In this document: positions 14,960 to 23,750 of the stretch, piece by piece
Layout: each line of letters opens with the position of its first letter
Numbering within the stretch: the first letter of the stretch is position 1
Assembly: GCA_009379815.1 (NCBI GenBank)
Contig: WHSY01000006.1
Coordinates: 42,432 to 91,786, forward strand
Origin: Pseudonocardiaceae bacterium
GTDB lineage: Bacteria; Actinomycetota; Actinomycetes; Mycobacteriales; Pseudonocardiaceae
Length of the DNA: 49,355 nt
Direction of reading: 5' to 3'
Position numbers and translations under genes: made by a program
Notes under the pieces: generated by a model
The model's database searches: none
Told to the model about the DNA's origin: nothing
What the model saw: only the letters and a program-made list of their open reading frames with translations

Positions 14960-16162
14960 TCAGCGAGGGCGGTCGAGCCAGTCGCTCAGCAGCCGGTAGA
15001 CCTGCGGATGTGTGAGCAGGTCGAAATGGTGCAGCCCGCCGAGCCGGGTCAGGCTCCCGGTGGTGCGGTCGTCGAAGGCGCTCGTGGTGCGGACCAGCAC
15101 GTCGCCGAGTAGTCGTCCCACCAGGCCCCCGCCGGCCTCGGTCAGCGTGCAGGCCACGAAGTGGTAGCGCACCCATGGCACGTCGGCGCAGTCGCCCCGG
15201 CGGTCGTCGAGCAGCGAGTCGGCCTGCCGGCCCGCCCAGTCGGCCTCACCCAGGTAGCCGAACCGCAGGTCCTTGATCCCGCCGCTACGGAGCTCGAGGA
15301 ACTCCGCAATCGGCCGGGTCTCGGGCGCGACACGCAGCGCCCACCCGGCGACATTGGCCGCCTTCTCCAGGTCCGTGCCGCGGTGCGGGCTGCCCAGGCA
15401 TACCAGGTCGCGCAGCGCCTCGACCCAGCCGGCGGCGCGGTCGGCGCCCTGTCGCGCGGCGCTGCGCGCGATCAGCCCGCCCATCGAGTGACCTACCAGC
15501 GCGAGCTCGACGACCGGGACCGGCCAGTTGGCGACCAGGTCATCCAGCAGGTCATCGAGCGCGGCGCCGTTGTCGGACACATGCCGGCCGGTGTTGTAGC
15601 GCAGCTGCACGGGGGTCCAGCAGTGGTCGTCCGCCAGCCGGGTGCCGAAGTCGGGCCCGCCGTCGTGGGGCCACCACCACTGCTCGGTCTCGGCCAGCCC
15701 GTGCGCGAAGAGTGCCACCCGTCCGGTCGTGCCGGGGTAGGCCGCGGCCAGCGCCGCGCGATCGACGCCGACCGGCAGCCCTTCCCGGCGCGGTGTCATG
15801 TCGAGGGCCAACGCGCTGTGTTCGGCGCTGAGCCGGTCGCCGATCAGCCCGTTGAGCATGGCCAGCGCTTCCCGCCCGGCTGGGCTGTCGGACAGCGTTG
15901 CTCGCTGCGGGCCGAGCACGTCGGCCAGCACACCGGCCCCGGCGAGCAGTCCGCCACCGATGCCGCGCACCCCGGCGTAGGCCGTCGCCGAGACGGCGTC
16001 ATGCCCGAGCCGCGCGGTGGATCCGATCGGACCGACTGCGTCGAACGCGCGAGCTGCGATCTGTCGGTGCACCCGCGCCACGCCGCGCACGGCCCCGTCG
16101 AAGGCCCAGCCCGCCAGCCGGCCGGCCGCGCGGATCTGCTGACCTGCCGTGGCCTCACTCAT
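14960..16162 (-). CDS. Alpha/beta-hydrolase (lipase/esterase-like)
   Basis: A 400-residue soluble protein. Residues 1-120 are alanine-rich with no known domain; the hydrolase core follows with FAHGLAETEQWWW (oxyanion region, about 152), the nucleophile elbow GHSMGG at 224-229 (S226), LVCLGSPHRGTDLEKAAN (about 255) and a likely catalytic His in the C-terminal GGLHHFDLLTHPQVY. This arrangement is that of PGAP1-like/triacylglycerol lipases in actinobacteria. It lacks a signal peptide, so it is probably cytoplasmic or membrane-associated. Substrate unknown. It converges on the MFS gene with 28 nt between stops. Confidence 0.82.
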   Translation of the reverse strand: MSEATAGQQIRAAGRLAGWAFDGAVRGVARVHRQIAARAFDAVGPIGSTARLGHDAVSATAYAGVRGIGGGLLAGAGVLADVLGPQRATLSDSPAGREALAMLNGLIGDRLSAEHSALALDMTPRREGLPVGVDRAALAAAYPGTTGRVALFAHGLAETEQWWWPHDGGPDFGTRLADDHCWTPVQLRYNTGRHVSDNGAALDDLLDDLVANWPVPVVELALVGHSMGGLIARSAARQGADRAAGWVEALRDLVCLGSPHRGTDLEKAANVAGWALRVAPETRPIAEFLELRSGGIKDLRFGYLGEADWAGRQADSLLDDRRGDCADVPWVRYHFVACTLTEAGGGLVGRLLGDVLVRTTSAFDDRTTGSLTRLGGLHHFDLLTHPQVYRLLSDWLDRPR

Positions 16163-16429
16163 GACCCGAGCCCAGCAGGCGCCCGGAGAGCGGTCAACAT
16201 GATCGCATCAGTTCGACGGCTTCGGTCACGCCGCCGATCGGCCGCCGCTCGTCGTGGTGGTTGCCTGTGACGGCGGCAATGGCGTGGAACGTGCCCTGGC
16301 CGGTGACGGGGCGGCCGCCGTAGCCATACCTGGGATCGTTCCCCGTGGCCGCCGATGGTGGCGAGCGTGGGCCGGTCGGCGGTAGCTCGCCCACTACGGC
16401 GCGCCCAGGGCGGTAGCGCCACGGGTGAA

Positions 16430-16825
16430 GGCTTGAATGTCGCCGAGGGTGATCCCGTCGCAGCCATGCTCGCGCGAGGTCGACGTAGTGATGCCCGAGT
16501 CGCGACGTCAAGGTCCACGGTGGCAGGGGTCGGTCGCGCGACACGGCGGTGGTGCCGTCACCGAGTTCCACGGCTGCGGCCACGCTGTGAATCTGCACGT
16601 TGGCGGTGTTGAACGCGGTGTCGTACAGGTCGGATGCCTCGGCCAGGTCGGCGGCGTAGTCGCCGGCCTCGTTGAGGTGCCGGTCGGCGGTCTGCGCGTT
16701 CCCGCTGCGGGCGGCGAGGATGGCGGATCGTAGGTGCAGAACCCGCGTGCGGTCAGCGCGGCGGGAGTGGCCGGCTCAGATGCTCGGTTCGCCGAGGCCA
16801 CCACCGCTTGGAGGCTGACCTGACT
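16430..16825 (-). pseudogene. Remnant of an XRE-type regulator (TPR-like C-terminal part)
   Basis: A minus-strand frame reads RTRVLHLRSAILAARSGNAQ, LNEAGDYAADLAEASDLYDT, VQIHSVAAAVELGDGTTAV and RLGHHYVDLARAWLRRD. This is the C-terminal half of a large actinobacterial helix-turn-helix regulator family, in which a small N-terminal HTH is followed by TPR-like helices with conserved N-V-x-I-H and H-x-V-D-x-A-R-A. No HTH, start codon or ribosome site is found upstream: the frame is closed by a stop near 16770. After the last motif the frame runs into unrelated sequence. The rest of 16163-16860 holds a 135-codon open stretch ending at 16194 whose final part (GQGTFHAIAAVTGNHHDERR) I cannot assign. 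Confidence 0.6.
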
Positions 16826-16860
16826 GTGAAGGACTTCCCCAGGTCAGACAGCCGGCTGGA

Positions 16861-17538
16861 TCACCAGCCCCGTTGGCGCCACTCCGCGAGGTGCGGGCGC
16901 TGCTGACCGAGGGTGGAATCGTCCCCGTGACCGGGGTAGAACCACGTCTCGTCGGGCAGCTCCGCGAACACCCGATCCTCCAGGTCGTTGAGCAGTGAGG
17001 TGAAGTCGTCGGCCGACCAGGTCTTGCCGGGTCCGCCGGGGAACAGCGAGTCGCCGGTGAACAGATGTGGCTGACCGTCCTCGCCGCGGTGCAGCAGCGC
17101 GATCGACCCCGGGGTGTGCCCCCGTAGGTGGATCACCTCGAGCGACACCTCGCCGACCGTCACCGTGTCGTCGTGCTCCACCAGCGTGTCCGGCGGCACC
17201 GGCAGCTCCGGGGCATCGACCGGGTGGGCGATGGTCTGCGCGCCGGTGGCGCCTGCGACCGCGCCGAGCGCCTGCCAGTGGTCGCCGTGCCGGTGTGTGG
17301 TCACGATGGTGCGCAGCTCGGGGCGGTCTTGCCCGTGGCCCACCAGGTCGAGCAGCCGATCGGCCTCGTTCGCCGCGTCGATCAGCAACGCCTCGCCGGT
17401 CGACCGGCACACCAGCAGGTAGGCGTTGTTGTCCATCGGCCCGACCGAGAGCTTGGTGACGGTCAGTGCATCCAGCGCTCGCCGGATCGCCGCGCCGCCC
17501 GGGTCGACATGTCCCTCGTAGTGATCGGTGACCTCCAT
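16861..17538 (-). CDS. MBL-fold metallohydrolase (glyoxalase II-like)
   Basis: A 225-residue metallo-beta-lactamase fold. The metal-binding motif is THRHGDHW (H82, H84, D86, H87), followed by HLRGHTPGS, FTGDSLFPGGPGKTW and YPGHGD, which supply the remaining ligands, so two metals should bind. It resembles the glyoxalase-II-like protein found next to uvrA in mycobacteria (Rv1637c type); in this window it is separated from uvrA by the peptide transporter. The ATG at 17538 is preceded only by a weak site. The gene begins 32 nt after the OppF-like stop on the same strand and may be read through from it. Substrate unknown; hydrolysis of a thioester or similar is inferred. Confidence 0.85.
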   Translation of the reverse strand: MEVTDHYEGHVDPGGAAIRRALDALTVTKLSVGPMDNNAYLLVCRSTGEALLIDAANEADRLLDLVGHGQDRPELRTIVTTHRHGDHWQALGAVAGATGAQTIAHPVDAPELPVPPDTLVEHDDTVTVGEVSLEVIHLRGHTPGSIALLHRGEDGQPHLFTGDSLFPGGPGKTWSADDFTSLLNDLEDRVFAELPDETWFYPGHGDDSTLGQQRPHLAEWRQRGW

Positions 17539-17570
17539 GGTCCGACGATAGCCCAGCCATGGCTCGCGAG

Positions 17571-18830
17571 TTACCGGTAGGCGGGGTCGTACAGGTGGCA
17601 TGCCACGGCGCCCTCGTCCACCGGTCCGAGGTTCGGGTCGACGCCCTCGACGAAGTCCACCACGCACGCGCCGTCGGCCACCGACACCTGCCGCACCCCC
17701 CGCCAGAGCGGCTCGTCCGGATCCCCGACACGCACCTGCTCCAGCAGCGCGCGGATCGACTCGGCGCTGCGCGAGGCCGCCGGGCGGATGCGCAGCCGGG
17801 ACCCCCGCACGTCGAGCTCGGCGAGGTCGGCGAACAGTGCCTGCTCGGCCGCGTAGTCCGCCTCGTCGAGCGCGGTCCACCGCTGCTCGAGCAGCGCGCG
17901 CACGTCACGCCCCTCCCATCCGCACGGGGCGAACGCGTGCGGGCAGCGGGGGTGAAACGAGCATCCCCCGGGGGGGTCGACGCCATCAGGCACCTCGCCG
18001 CGGGGGAGTTGGCGGGTCAGGGTGCGGGTGGGGTCGGGCTCGGGCACAGCGGCGAGCAGCGCGCGCGTGTAGGGGTGGGCCGGGTCGGCGAAGATCCGCT
18101 CGGTCGGCCCGATCTCCACGATCCGGCCGAGGTACATGATCGCGACCCGGTCGCAGAAGAACTTCGCCGTGGCCAGGTCGTGGGTGATGTAGACGCAGGA
18201 CAGGTCGAGGTCGCGCCGGAGGTCGAGCATGAGCTCGAGGATCTTCGCGCGCACGCTCATGTCCAGCATGGACACCGGCTCGTCGGCCACCAGCAACTCC
18301 GGGCCGAGGATGATCGCCCGCGCCAGCACGGCCCGCTGCTGCTGCCCCCCGGACAGCTCGGCCGGGTACTTCGAAGCGAACCGCTCCACCGGCACCAGAC
18401 CCACCCGGCGCAGCGCGTCGTGTACCCGGTCGCGGAGCTCGTCGCGGTCGCGCACCAGGCCGTGGATCCGTAGCGGGTGACCGACGGCGGTCTCGATGTC
18501 CATCGCCGGGTTCAACGCGGCGCCGGGGTCCTGGAACACCATCTGGATCCGCTGCCGCAGCGGGCGTAGCTGCGCTTGGCGCAATCCGGCGAGGTCGGTG
18601 CCGCGGTAGCACACCGAGCCGGCGGTCGGCCGGACCAGCCCGAGCAGCGCGCGGCCGAGCGTCGTCTTCCCGCTGCCCGACTCGCCGACGAGGCCGAGGA
18701 CCTCGCCGTGCCGCAGCGACAGCGTCACCCCGTCGACGGCCTGGACCGACCCGGCGTCCCGGCCCAGCAGCCGGCCCAGGAAGCTGCCGCGCAGCTCGAA
18801 GTGCACTCGCAGGTCGGCGACGTCGAGCAC
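17571..18830 (-). CDS. Oligopeptide ABC transporter ATP-binding protein (OppF/DppF-like)
   Basis: A 419-residue ATPase. Walker A is GESGSGKTT, the Q-loop is QMVFQDPGAALNP, the signature is LSGGQQQR, Walker B LLVADEPVSMLD and the H-loop VYITHDLAT. The Opp-type C-terminal FHPRCPHAFAPC region is present. About 90 residues follow before the usual VACHLYDPAYR end; they include RALLEQRWTALDEADYAAEQ and EGVDPNLGPVDEG and look like an inserted module rather than the normal short spacer. It should power peptide uptake with the OppD-like partner upstream. GTG 18830 is 22 nt after that partner's stop; the ribosome site is poor. Confidence 0.88.
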   Translation of the reverse strand: MLDVADLRVHFELRGSFLGRLLGRDAGSVQAVDGVTLSLRHGEVLGLVGESGSGKTTLGRALLGLVRPTAGSVCYRGTDLAGLRQAQLRPLRQRIQMVFQDPGAALNPAMDIETAVGHPLRIHGLVRDRDELRDRVHDALRRVGLVPVERFASKYPAELSGGQQQRAVLARAIILGPELLVADEPVSMLDMSVRAKILELMLDLRRDLDLSCVYITHDLATAKFFCDRVAIMYLGRIVEIGPTERIFADPAHPYTRALLAAVPEPDPTRTLTRQLPRGEVPDGVDPPGGCSFHPRCPHAFAPCGWEGRDVRALLEQRWTALDEADYAAEQALFADLAELDVRGSRLRIRPAASRSAESIRALLEQVRVGDPDEPLWRGVRQVSVADGACVVDFVEGVDPNLGPVDEGAVACHLYDPAYR

Positions 18831-18852
18831 CGTGGCGGCCCCCGCTGCCGGT

Positions 18853-19881
18853 TCAGGCCTCGTCGGCAACGTCGATCTCCTCCCGAACCAGCGGCGCGTC
18901 GCCTCCCGCTCCCACCTGCTCGGCCGGCCCGTGCAGCCAGCATGCCACCCGGTGTCCTGGGCGGGGGCTGACCGTGACGGGGTCGCGGGTGGCGCATACC
19001 TGCATCGCGTCCGGGCACCGCGGGTGGAACCGGCACGCCGGTGGCGGGTCGACCAGGTCGGGCGGTGCGCCGGGGATGTAGTGCAGCCCCGTCGTCGACA
19101 GCGAGATCGTCGAGCGCAGCAGCTCCCGGGTGTAGGGATGCGCCGGCGCGGCGAACACCTCCCGGGCGTCGCCGGTCTCGACAACGTGCCCGGCGTACAT
19201 CACGGCGACGCGGTCGCAGGCCTCGGCGACGATGCCCAGGTTGTGGGTGATGAGCAGCAGCGCGGTGTCGAAGTTGCGGCGCAGGTCGGCCAGTAGCCGG
19301 ATGATCTGCGCCTCGACCAGCACGTCGAGCGACGTGGTGGGCTCGTCGGCGACGAGCACGGCCGGGTTCAGCACCAGCCCGAGCGCGATCATGATGCGTT
19401 GCCGCATCCCGCCGGAGAACTCGTGCGGGTAGTTGCGGTAGCGGGTCGGCGGGATGCCCATCCGGCGCAGCGTGGCGAGACTGCGGTGACGGATCTGCTC
19501 GGCCGAGATGTCCGGGCAGTGTGTGCGCAGCAGCTCCTCGAAGTGCTCCGAGACCCGCCAGAGCGGGTTGAGCCGGGTCAGCGGGTCCTGGAAGATCATG
19601 CCGAGCTCCGGGCCGCGCAGCTCGCGCAACGCCCGTCCGGACAGTTCGAACAGGTCGGTGCCGCGGAAGCGCACCTCGCCGCCTGCCTTCGCGCCCTCGG
19701 GCAGCAGCCCCAGCAGGCCGCGGCCCAGCGTCGACTTCCCGCAGCCCGACTCGCCGACCACCCCGAGGGTCTCGCCGGGGACCAGCGCCAGGTCCACCCC
19801 GTCCACGGCGCGCACCGGGCCCCGTTCGGTTCCGTACCACACCCGCAGGTCGCGGACCCGCAGCACGGCTTCGTCGGTCAT
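18853..19881 (-). CDS. Oligopeptide ABC transporter ATP-binding protein (OppD/DppD-like)
   Basis: A 342-residue ATPase with Walker [11 protein letters not shown]-loop [13 protein letters not shown], signature FSGGMRQR, Walker [13 protein letters not shown] and H-loop [20 protein letters not shown]. The C-terminal domain has the cysteine motif of Opp/Dpp ATPases ([14 protein letters not shown]), which binds an iron-sulphur cluster in some members. ATG 19881 overlaps the stop of the permease upstream as ATGA, with AGGG as ribosome site, so translation is coupled. With the OppF-like partner it forms the ATPase heterodimer on the cytoplasmic face. Peptide or nickel could be the substrate; the substrate-binding protein supports peptide-like compounds. 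Confidence 0.92.
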   Translation of the reverse strand: MTDEAVLRVRDLRVWYGTERGPVRAVDGVDLALVPGETLGVVGESGCGKSTLGRGLLGLLPEGAKAGGEVRFRGTDLFELSGRALRELRGPELGMIFQDPLTRLNPLWRVSEHFEELLRTHCPDISAEQIRHRSLATLRRMGIPPTRYRNYPHEFSGGMRQRIMIALGLVLNPAVLVADEPTTSLDVLVEAQIIRLLADLRRNFDTALLLITHNLGIVAEACDRVAVMYAGHVVETGDAREVFAAPAHPYTRELLRSTISLSTTGLHYIPGAPPDLVDPPPACRFHPRCPDAMQVCATRDPVTVSPRPGHRVACWLHGPAEQVGAGGDAPLVREEIDVADEA

Positions 19882-20804
19882 CGTGACCCTCCAGCGTCGG
19901 TGTCGCGGGTGGGCAGTGTCACCGGCAGCAGCCGGCGGCGCCGCAGCGTCGGGTTCAGCGTCTCGTTGAGCCCCTCGCCCACCAGCGTCAGCCCGGTCAC
20001 CAGCAGCACGATCGCCAGCCCGGGGAACAGTCCGGTCCACCAGATGCCCGCCCCCGCATCGGCGATCGCGCGCTGGATGTCGTAGCCCCACTCGGCCGCC
20101 TCGGTGGGTTGGATGCCGTAGCCGAGGAAGCCCAGCCCGGCCAGCGTGAGGATCGCGTCGGCCGCGTTGAGGGTGGCGATGACCGGCACCGACTGCACCA
20201 CGTTGGAGAACAGGTAGCGGGTGATCACGGTGAGTGGCCCGGCGCCGATCGCCCGTGCCGCCTCGACGTAGCTGGCCTCCTTCGCACTGAAGGTGGTGTT
20301 GCGCACCACGCGGAAGTACTGCGGCACGTACACCACGGTGATCGCCAGCGCCGCCGGCGCCACGCCGCCGCCCAGCAGTCCGGACAGCAGGAACGACAGC
20401 ACGATCGCGAGCAGCAGCGGCGGGAACGAGAACACCGTGTCGGTGATCAGCACCAGCAGCCGGTCGAGCCACCGGCCGAAGTAGCCCGACACCAGCCCGA
20501 GCGGCACGCCGACCAGCAGCGAGACCGCCACCGACAGCACCACGACCTCGAGAGCGGTGCGCGCCCCGAATACCACCCGGGAGAAGACGTCGAGCGCCTG
20601 CACGGTGGTGCCGAACCAGTGCTCGGCGCTGGGTGGCGCCTGCTGGGCGAAGCGCTGGCCGTCCGCGCTGAAGGTGTCGAAGTCGTACGGCGCGATCAGC
20701 GGCGCGAAGACCGCGAGCACCACGAACAACAGGGTGATCGTGCATCCGGCGCCGAGCAGCCACCTGGGCAGCCCACGGGAGCTGCGGATCGGTGCCCACA
20801 CCAT
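19878..20804 (-). CDS. Oligopeptide ABC transporter permease (OppC/DppC-like)
   Basis: A 308-residue permease with an N-terminal membrane segment ([20 protein letters not shown]), a short extracellular region ([20 protein letters not shown], the usual OppC H-x-(L/F)-G-T-D motif with V for D), five more helices and the EAA loop [20 protein letters not shown], where the ATPases dock. It ends in a charged tail ([12 protein letters not shown]). It overlaps its upstream neighbour by 1 nt (TGATG) and the downstream ATPase by 4 nt. It pairs with the OppB-like permease to make the channel. Confidence 0.9.
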   Translation of the reverse strand: MVWAPIRSSRGLPRWLLGAGCTITLLFVVLAVFAPLIAPYDFDTFSADGQRFAQQAPPSAEHWFGTTVQALDVFSRVVFGARTALEVVVLSVAVSLLVGVPLGLVSGYFGRWLDRLLVLITDTVFSFPPLLLAIVLSFLLSGLLGGGVAPAALAITVVYVPQYFRVVRNTTFSAKEASYVEAARAIGAGPLTVITRYLFSNVVQSVPVIATLNAADAILTLAGLGFLGYGIQPTEAAEWGYDIQRAIADAGAGIWWTGLFPGLAIVLLVTGLTLVGEGLNETLNPTLRRRRLLPVTLPTRDTDAGGSR

Positions 20805-21832
20805 CAGTACCGCACCCTCGGGTCGATCAGCGCGTTGACGATGTCGATCAGCAGGCTCACCACGACCACGACGACGGCGAACACGGTGATGATCCCCTGC
20901 ACCGCGACGTAGTCCCGGTTGTTGAGGTAGTCGACGAGCTCCGAGCCCAAGCCCGGCCAGTTGAACGTCGCCTCGGTGAGGATGGCCCCGGACAGCAGCA
21001 GCGCGGTCTGCAGGCCCATCACGGTGACCACCGGCACGAGCGCGTTGCGGAAGGCATGCCGGCGCACTACGTACCGCTCGGGGATCCCGCGTGCCCGGGC
21101 CGCCTCCACGTAGTCGCCCTGCAGGGACTGGATCAGGTTCACTCGGACCAGCCGCAGGAACACCCCGACGCACAGCAGCCCCAGGGTGATCGCGGGCAGC
21201 ACCAGGTGGTGCACCACGTCGAGCACGGCGTCGACGTTGCCGGCGAGCAGGGCGTCGAGCAGCAGGATGTGGGTGATCTCGTCCACCCGCACCTGGGTGA
21301 TCGGGCTGGCCTGGCCCGAGGTCGGGAACAGGTCGAGCCAGACCGCGAAGACCAGCTGCAGGATCAGCCCGGTGAAGAACACCGGAGCGGCGTAGCTGAC
21401 GATCCCGAACAGCCGCACGCCGACGTCACCGAAGGAGTCGCGGTGGCGGCCGGAGTAGAGCCCGAGCGGGATGCCCGCCAGCAACGCGACCACCAGCGCG
21501 GCGCCGGCCAGGGTCAGCGTGGCCCCGCCGTTCTCCACCAGGACGTCGGACACCGCCCGGTTGTCGGAGATCGTGCGCCCCAGATCGCCGCGCAGGACGT
21601 TGCCGAGGTACTCCAGGTACTGCACGATCAGCGGCCGGTCGTAGCCAGCGGCGGCGCGTCGCTGCGCGAGGGCCTCCGGAGGCAGCCGCCCGCCCAGCGC
21701 CGCGCTCACCGGATCTCCGGGCGCCACCCGTACGAGCAGGAACACGAACGTCAGCAGGATGAACACCATCGGCACGACCAGCGCCAGCCGCTGCAGAACG
21801 TAGCGCCGCAGCGTGCCCGCCGTCCTGCTCAT
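20804..21832 (-). CDS. Oligopeptide ABC transporter permease (OppB/DppB-like)
   Basis: A 342-residue permease. The opening is typical (YVLQRLALVVPMVFILLTFV, then VRVAPGDPV) and the EAA loop reads EAARARGIPERYVVRRHAFR. The remaining segments are hydrophobic, with a long loop near residues 165-205 (FPTSGQASPITQVRVDE) that carries the extracellular part. The ATG at 21832 starts 31 nt after the binding-protein stop. It ends one base into the OppC-like start, so expression is coupled through the transporter operon. Confidence 0.9.
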   Translation of the reverse strand: MSRTAGTLRRYVLQRLALVVPMVFILLTFVFLLVRVAPGDPVSAALGGRLPPEALAQRRAAAGYDRPLIVQYLEYLGNVLRGDLGRTISDNRAVSDVLVENGGATLTLAGAALVVALLAGIPLGLYSGRHRDSFGDVGVRLFGIVSYAAPVFFTGLILQLVFAVWLDLFPTSGQASPITQVRVDEITHILLLDALLAGNVDAVLDVVHHLVLPAITLGLLCVGVFLRLVRVNLIQSLQGDYVEAARARGIPERYVVRRHAFRNALVPVVTVMGLQTALLLSGAILTEATFNWPGLGSELVDYLNNRDYVAVQGIITVFAVVVVVVSLLIDIVNALIDPRVRY

Positions 21833-21863
21833 CGGATCGGCTGCTCGACCCTGTCAGCAGGTC

Positions 21864-23435
21864 TCACTGCTCGCTGCTCTTGCCGACCAGCCAGAACCGG
21901 AAGATGAAGGACGGATCGAACGTCTGCTCGATCCCCGTCACACCTTCCCGGGCGACCGCGATCTGCTTGCCCTGCCAGATCGGGACGACCGGCACCTGCC
22001 GTGCGGTGATCCGCTGGATCTCCTCGAACGCCGCCGCGCGGGCCGCGTCGTCGGTGGTGGCCTGCTCCTGGGCCACCAGCTCCGTGACCCGGGGGTTGGA
22101 GTACCCGTTGGCGTAGAAGTTGTCCTGCAGCAGGAACGGCGCGGTGTAGTTGTCGGCGTCCGGGAAGTCGGGGAACCAGCCCAGACCGTAGCCGCCGTAG
22201 GCACCCTCCTTGTACAGCTGCTGGTACTGCGTCCACTCCGCGGAGGCCAGCTTCACTCGGAACAGGCCGCTGGCCTCGAGCTGTCGCTTGACCTCGGTGT
22301 ACTCGTCGACCAGGTTCGGCCCGTAGTGGCTCGGCGTGTAGCCCAGCGTCAGCGCGACCGGGGTCGCCACCCCGGCGTCGGCGAGGATCCGGCGCGCCTT
22401 GTCGGCGCTGGGCTCGCCGTAGACCTGCCGGAAGGCGTCGGTGTGGTACTTCAGGCCCTCCGGGATCAGCGAGTACAGCGGTTCCACGGTGCCTTGGTAG
22501 GCGTTCCGGGCGATCGCCTCCCGGTCGATCAGCTGTGCCACCGCCTGGCGTACCGCCGGGTTCGTGCTGGGGCCCTGGCCCTGGACGTAGAAGACCATGT
22601 ACCGGATCTCGGTGCCCTGACCCTCGACGATCTTGACGCCCTCGACGCCTCGTAGCGCCTGGATGTCGGTGGGGCTCAGACTGCGGTAGGCGACGTCGAC
22701 CTCACCCTGCTGGATCGCGAGCTTGAGCGCCGAAGGCTGCTCGAAGTACTGCACGATGAAGCTGTCGTTGGCCGGCTGGGCCGCGCCCTGGTAGCTGTCG
22801 CTGGCCCCGAACGCGGCGAGCTGCCCGTTCTCGTACTGCTCGAGCTGGTAGGGCCCGGAGCCGACCACCTCGGTGCCGGGCAGCAGCGCATCGGCCGGGA
22901 ACACGTCCGCGTCGACGATGGAGGCCGCTGGAGTGGTGAGCACGAAGGGCCAGGTGGCATCGGGCTGCTTCAGCGTGAACACGACGGTCCGCTCGTCGGT
23001 CGCCGCCACACTCTCCATGCTGGCGAACAGCACCGCCGGTCCGTCCGGGTCGTCGATGGCCACCATCCGACGGAAGGTGTGCACGACGTCCTGTGCGGTC
23101 AGCTCGTTGCCGTTCCAGAAGGTCAGACCGGGCTGCAGGGTGCACTCGTAGGTCGTGTCGTCGGTGAACTCGCAGCCCTGGGCGGCGTCGGGCTCGGGGG
23201 TGTTGCCGCCGGGCGGGATCGTGAGCAGCTTCTGGTACATGTTCGAGATCAAGGTCCACGATCCGAGGTCGTAGGCACCCGCCGGATCCAGCGAGGTCAC
23301 CTTGTCGGTGGTGCCCATGGTGACGGTGCCGCCCGCGCCGCCGCTGTCGTCGCCTCCTTGACCGCAGCCGGCGATCCCGATCGCGAGCACGCCTGCAGCC
23401 ACGGCCGCCAGCAGCCGGCGCCTCCGAGTTGTCAC
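21864..23435 (-). CDS. Extracellular solute-binding protein family 5 lipoprotein (peptide-binding)
   Basis: A 523-residue binding protein. The signal sequence has four arginines, a hydrophobic core and a lipobox ending IAGC (Cys24), so it is lipid-anchored outside the membrane. Family 5 motifs include TSLDPAGAYDLGSW near the start, LQPGLTFWNGNELTAQDVVHTFRRM, and VVGSGPYQLEQYENGQ. Such proteins bind oligopeptides, nickel or other substrates and deliver them to the permeases encoded downstream. The GTG at 23435 follows a GGGGTGAG element. It heads the operon and is followed by the OppB-like permease after 31 nt. Confidence 0.92.
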   Translation of the reverse strand: MTTRRRRLLAAVAAGVLAIGIAGCGQGGDDSGGAGGTVTMGTTDKVTSLDPAGAYDLGSWTLISNMYQKLLTIPPGGNTPEPDAAQGCEFTDDTTYECTLQPGLTFWNGNELTAQDVVHTFRRMVAIDDPDGPAVLFASMESVAATDERTVVFTLKQPDATWPFVLTTPAASIVDADVFPADALLPGTEVVGSGPYQLEQYENGQLAAFGASDSYQGAAQPANDSFIVQYFEQPSALKLAIQQGEVDVAYRSLSPTDIQALRGVEGVKIVEGQGTEIRYMVFYVQGQGPSTNPAVRQAVAQLIDREAIARNAYQGTVEPLYSLIPEGLKYHTDAFRQVYGEPSADKARRILADAGVATPVALTLGYTPSHYGPNLVDEYTEVKRQLEASGLFRVKLASAEWTQYQQLYKEGAYGGYGLGWFPDFPDADNYTAPFLLQDNFYANGYSNPRVTELVAQEQATTDDAARAAAFEEIQRITARQVPVVPIWQGKQIAVAREGVTGIEQTFDPSFIFRFWLVGKSSEQ

Positions 23436-23750
23436 AATCTCACCCCATCGGTCCCCGGTTTGTGGCCGGCTGGCCCGGCACTGTAGCGGCGCACCTTCAC
23501 GTTGGGTAGGCGTCGGGCCGTGCAACGTGGTCCCGATCCAGTGACGATCGAGGTACGCCACGCCACGAAGGCCGCCCTCGCAGCAGACCGGTGCCACGAC
23601 GGCTGCCTTCGCGGCGGGCGGTCCCAGCGGCGGTGCGTTCCTGTCGGGGTAGCCGCATAACATGGGAGACCGCCCCGCACCCACCGCGGTGTGGTGTGCT
23701 CGGGGCAGGTAGGCATCCGAAGGGCACGTGTAGGTATCCGAAGGGATCGC
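23436..23750 (+). promoter_or_regulatory. Divergent intergenic region between the peptide operon and uvrA
   Basis: About 315 nt without a gene. On the plus strand a TANNNT -10 (TAACAT, 23658-23663) could serve uvrA with a leader of about 80 nt; the -35 is not convincing. No LexA-type box (TCGAAC-N4-GTTCGA) was seen, although uvrA is often SOS-controlled. The last 42 nt are a 21-bp tandem repeat. Confidence 0.3.
23709..23745 (+). repeat. 21-bp tandem duplication at the uvrA ribosome-binding site
   Basis: GTAGGCATCCGAAGGG (23709-23724) and GTAGGTATCCGAAGGG (23730-23745) differ at one base and lie 21 bp apart. Each carries a GAAGGG Shine-Dalgarno, but only the second stands at correct distance (about 5 nt) from the uvrA ATG. 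The first would be a standby site. Confidence 0.8.

Noticed and set aside
16194-16598. 134-codon frame as an intact gene
   Set aside because: It starts at a GTG in the middle of a conserved regulator motif, has no ribosome site, and its second half is unrelated; read as part of a pseudogene.
23436-23750. LexA box before uvrA
   Set aside because: No match to TCGAAC-N4-GTTCGA with fewer than three mismatches was noticed, so SOS control of uvrA is not claimed.
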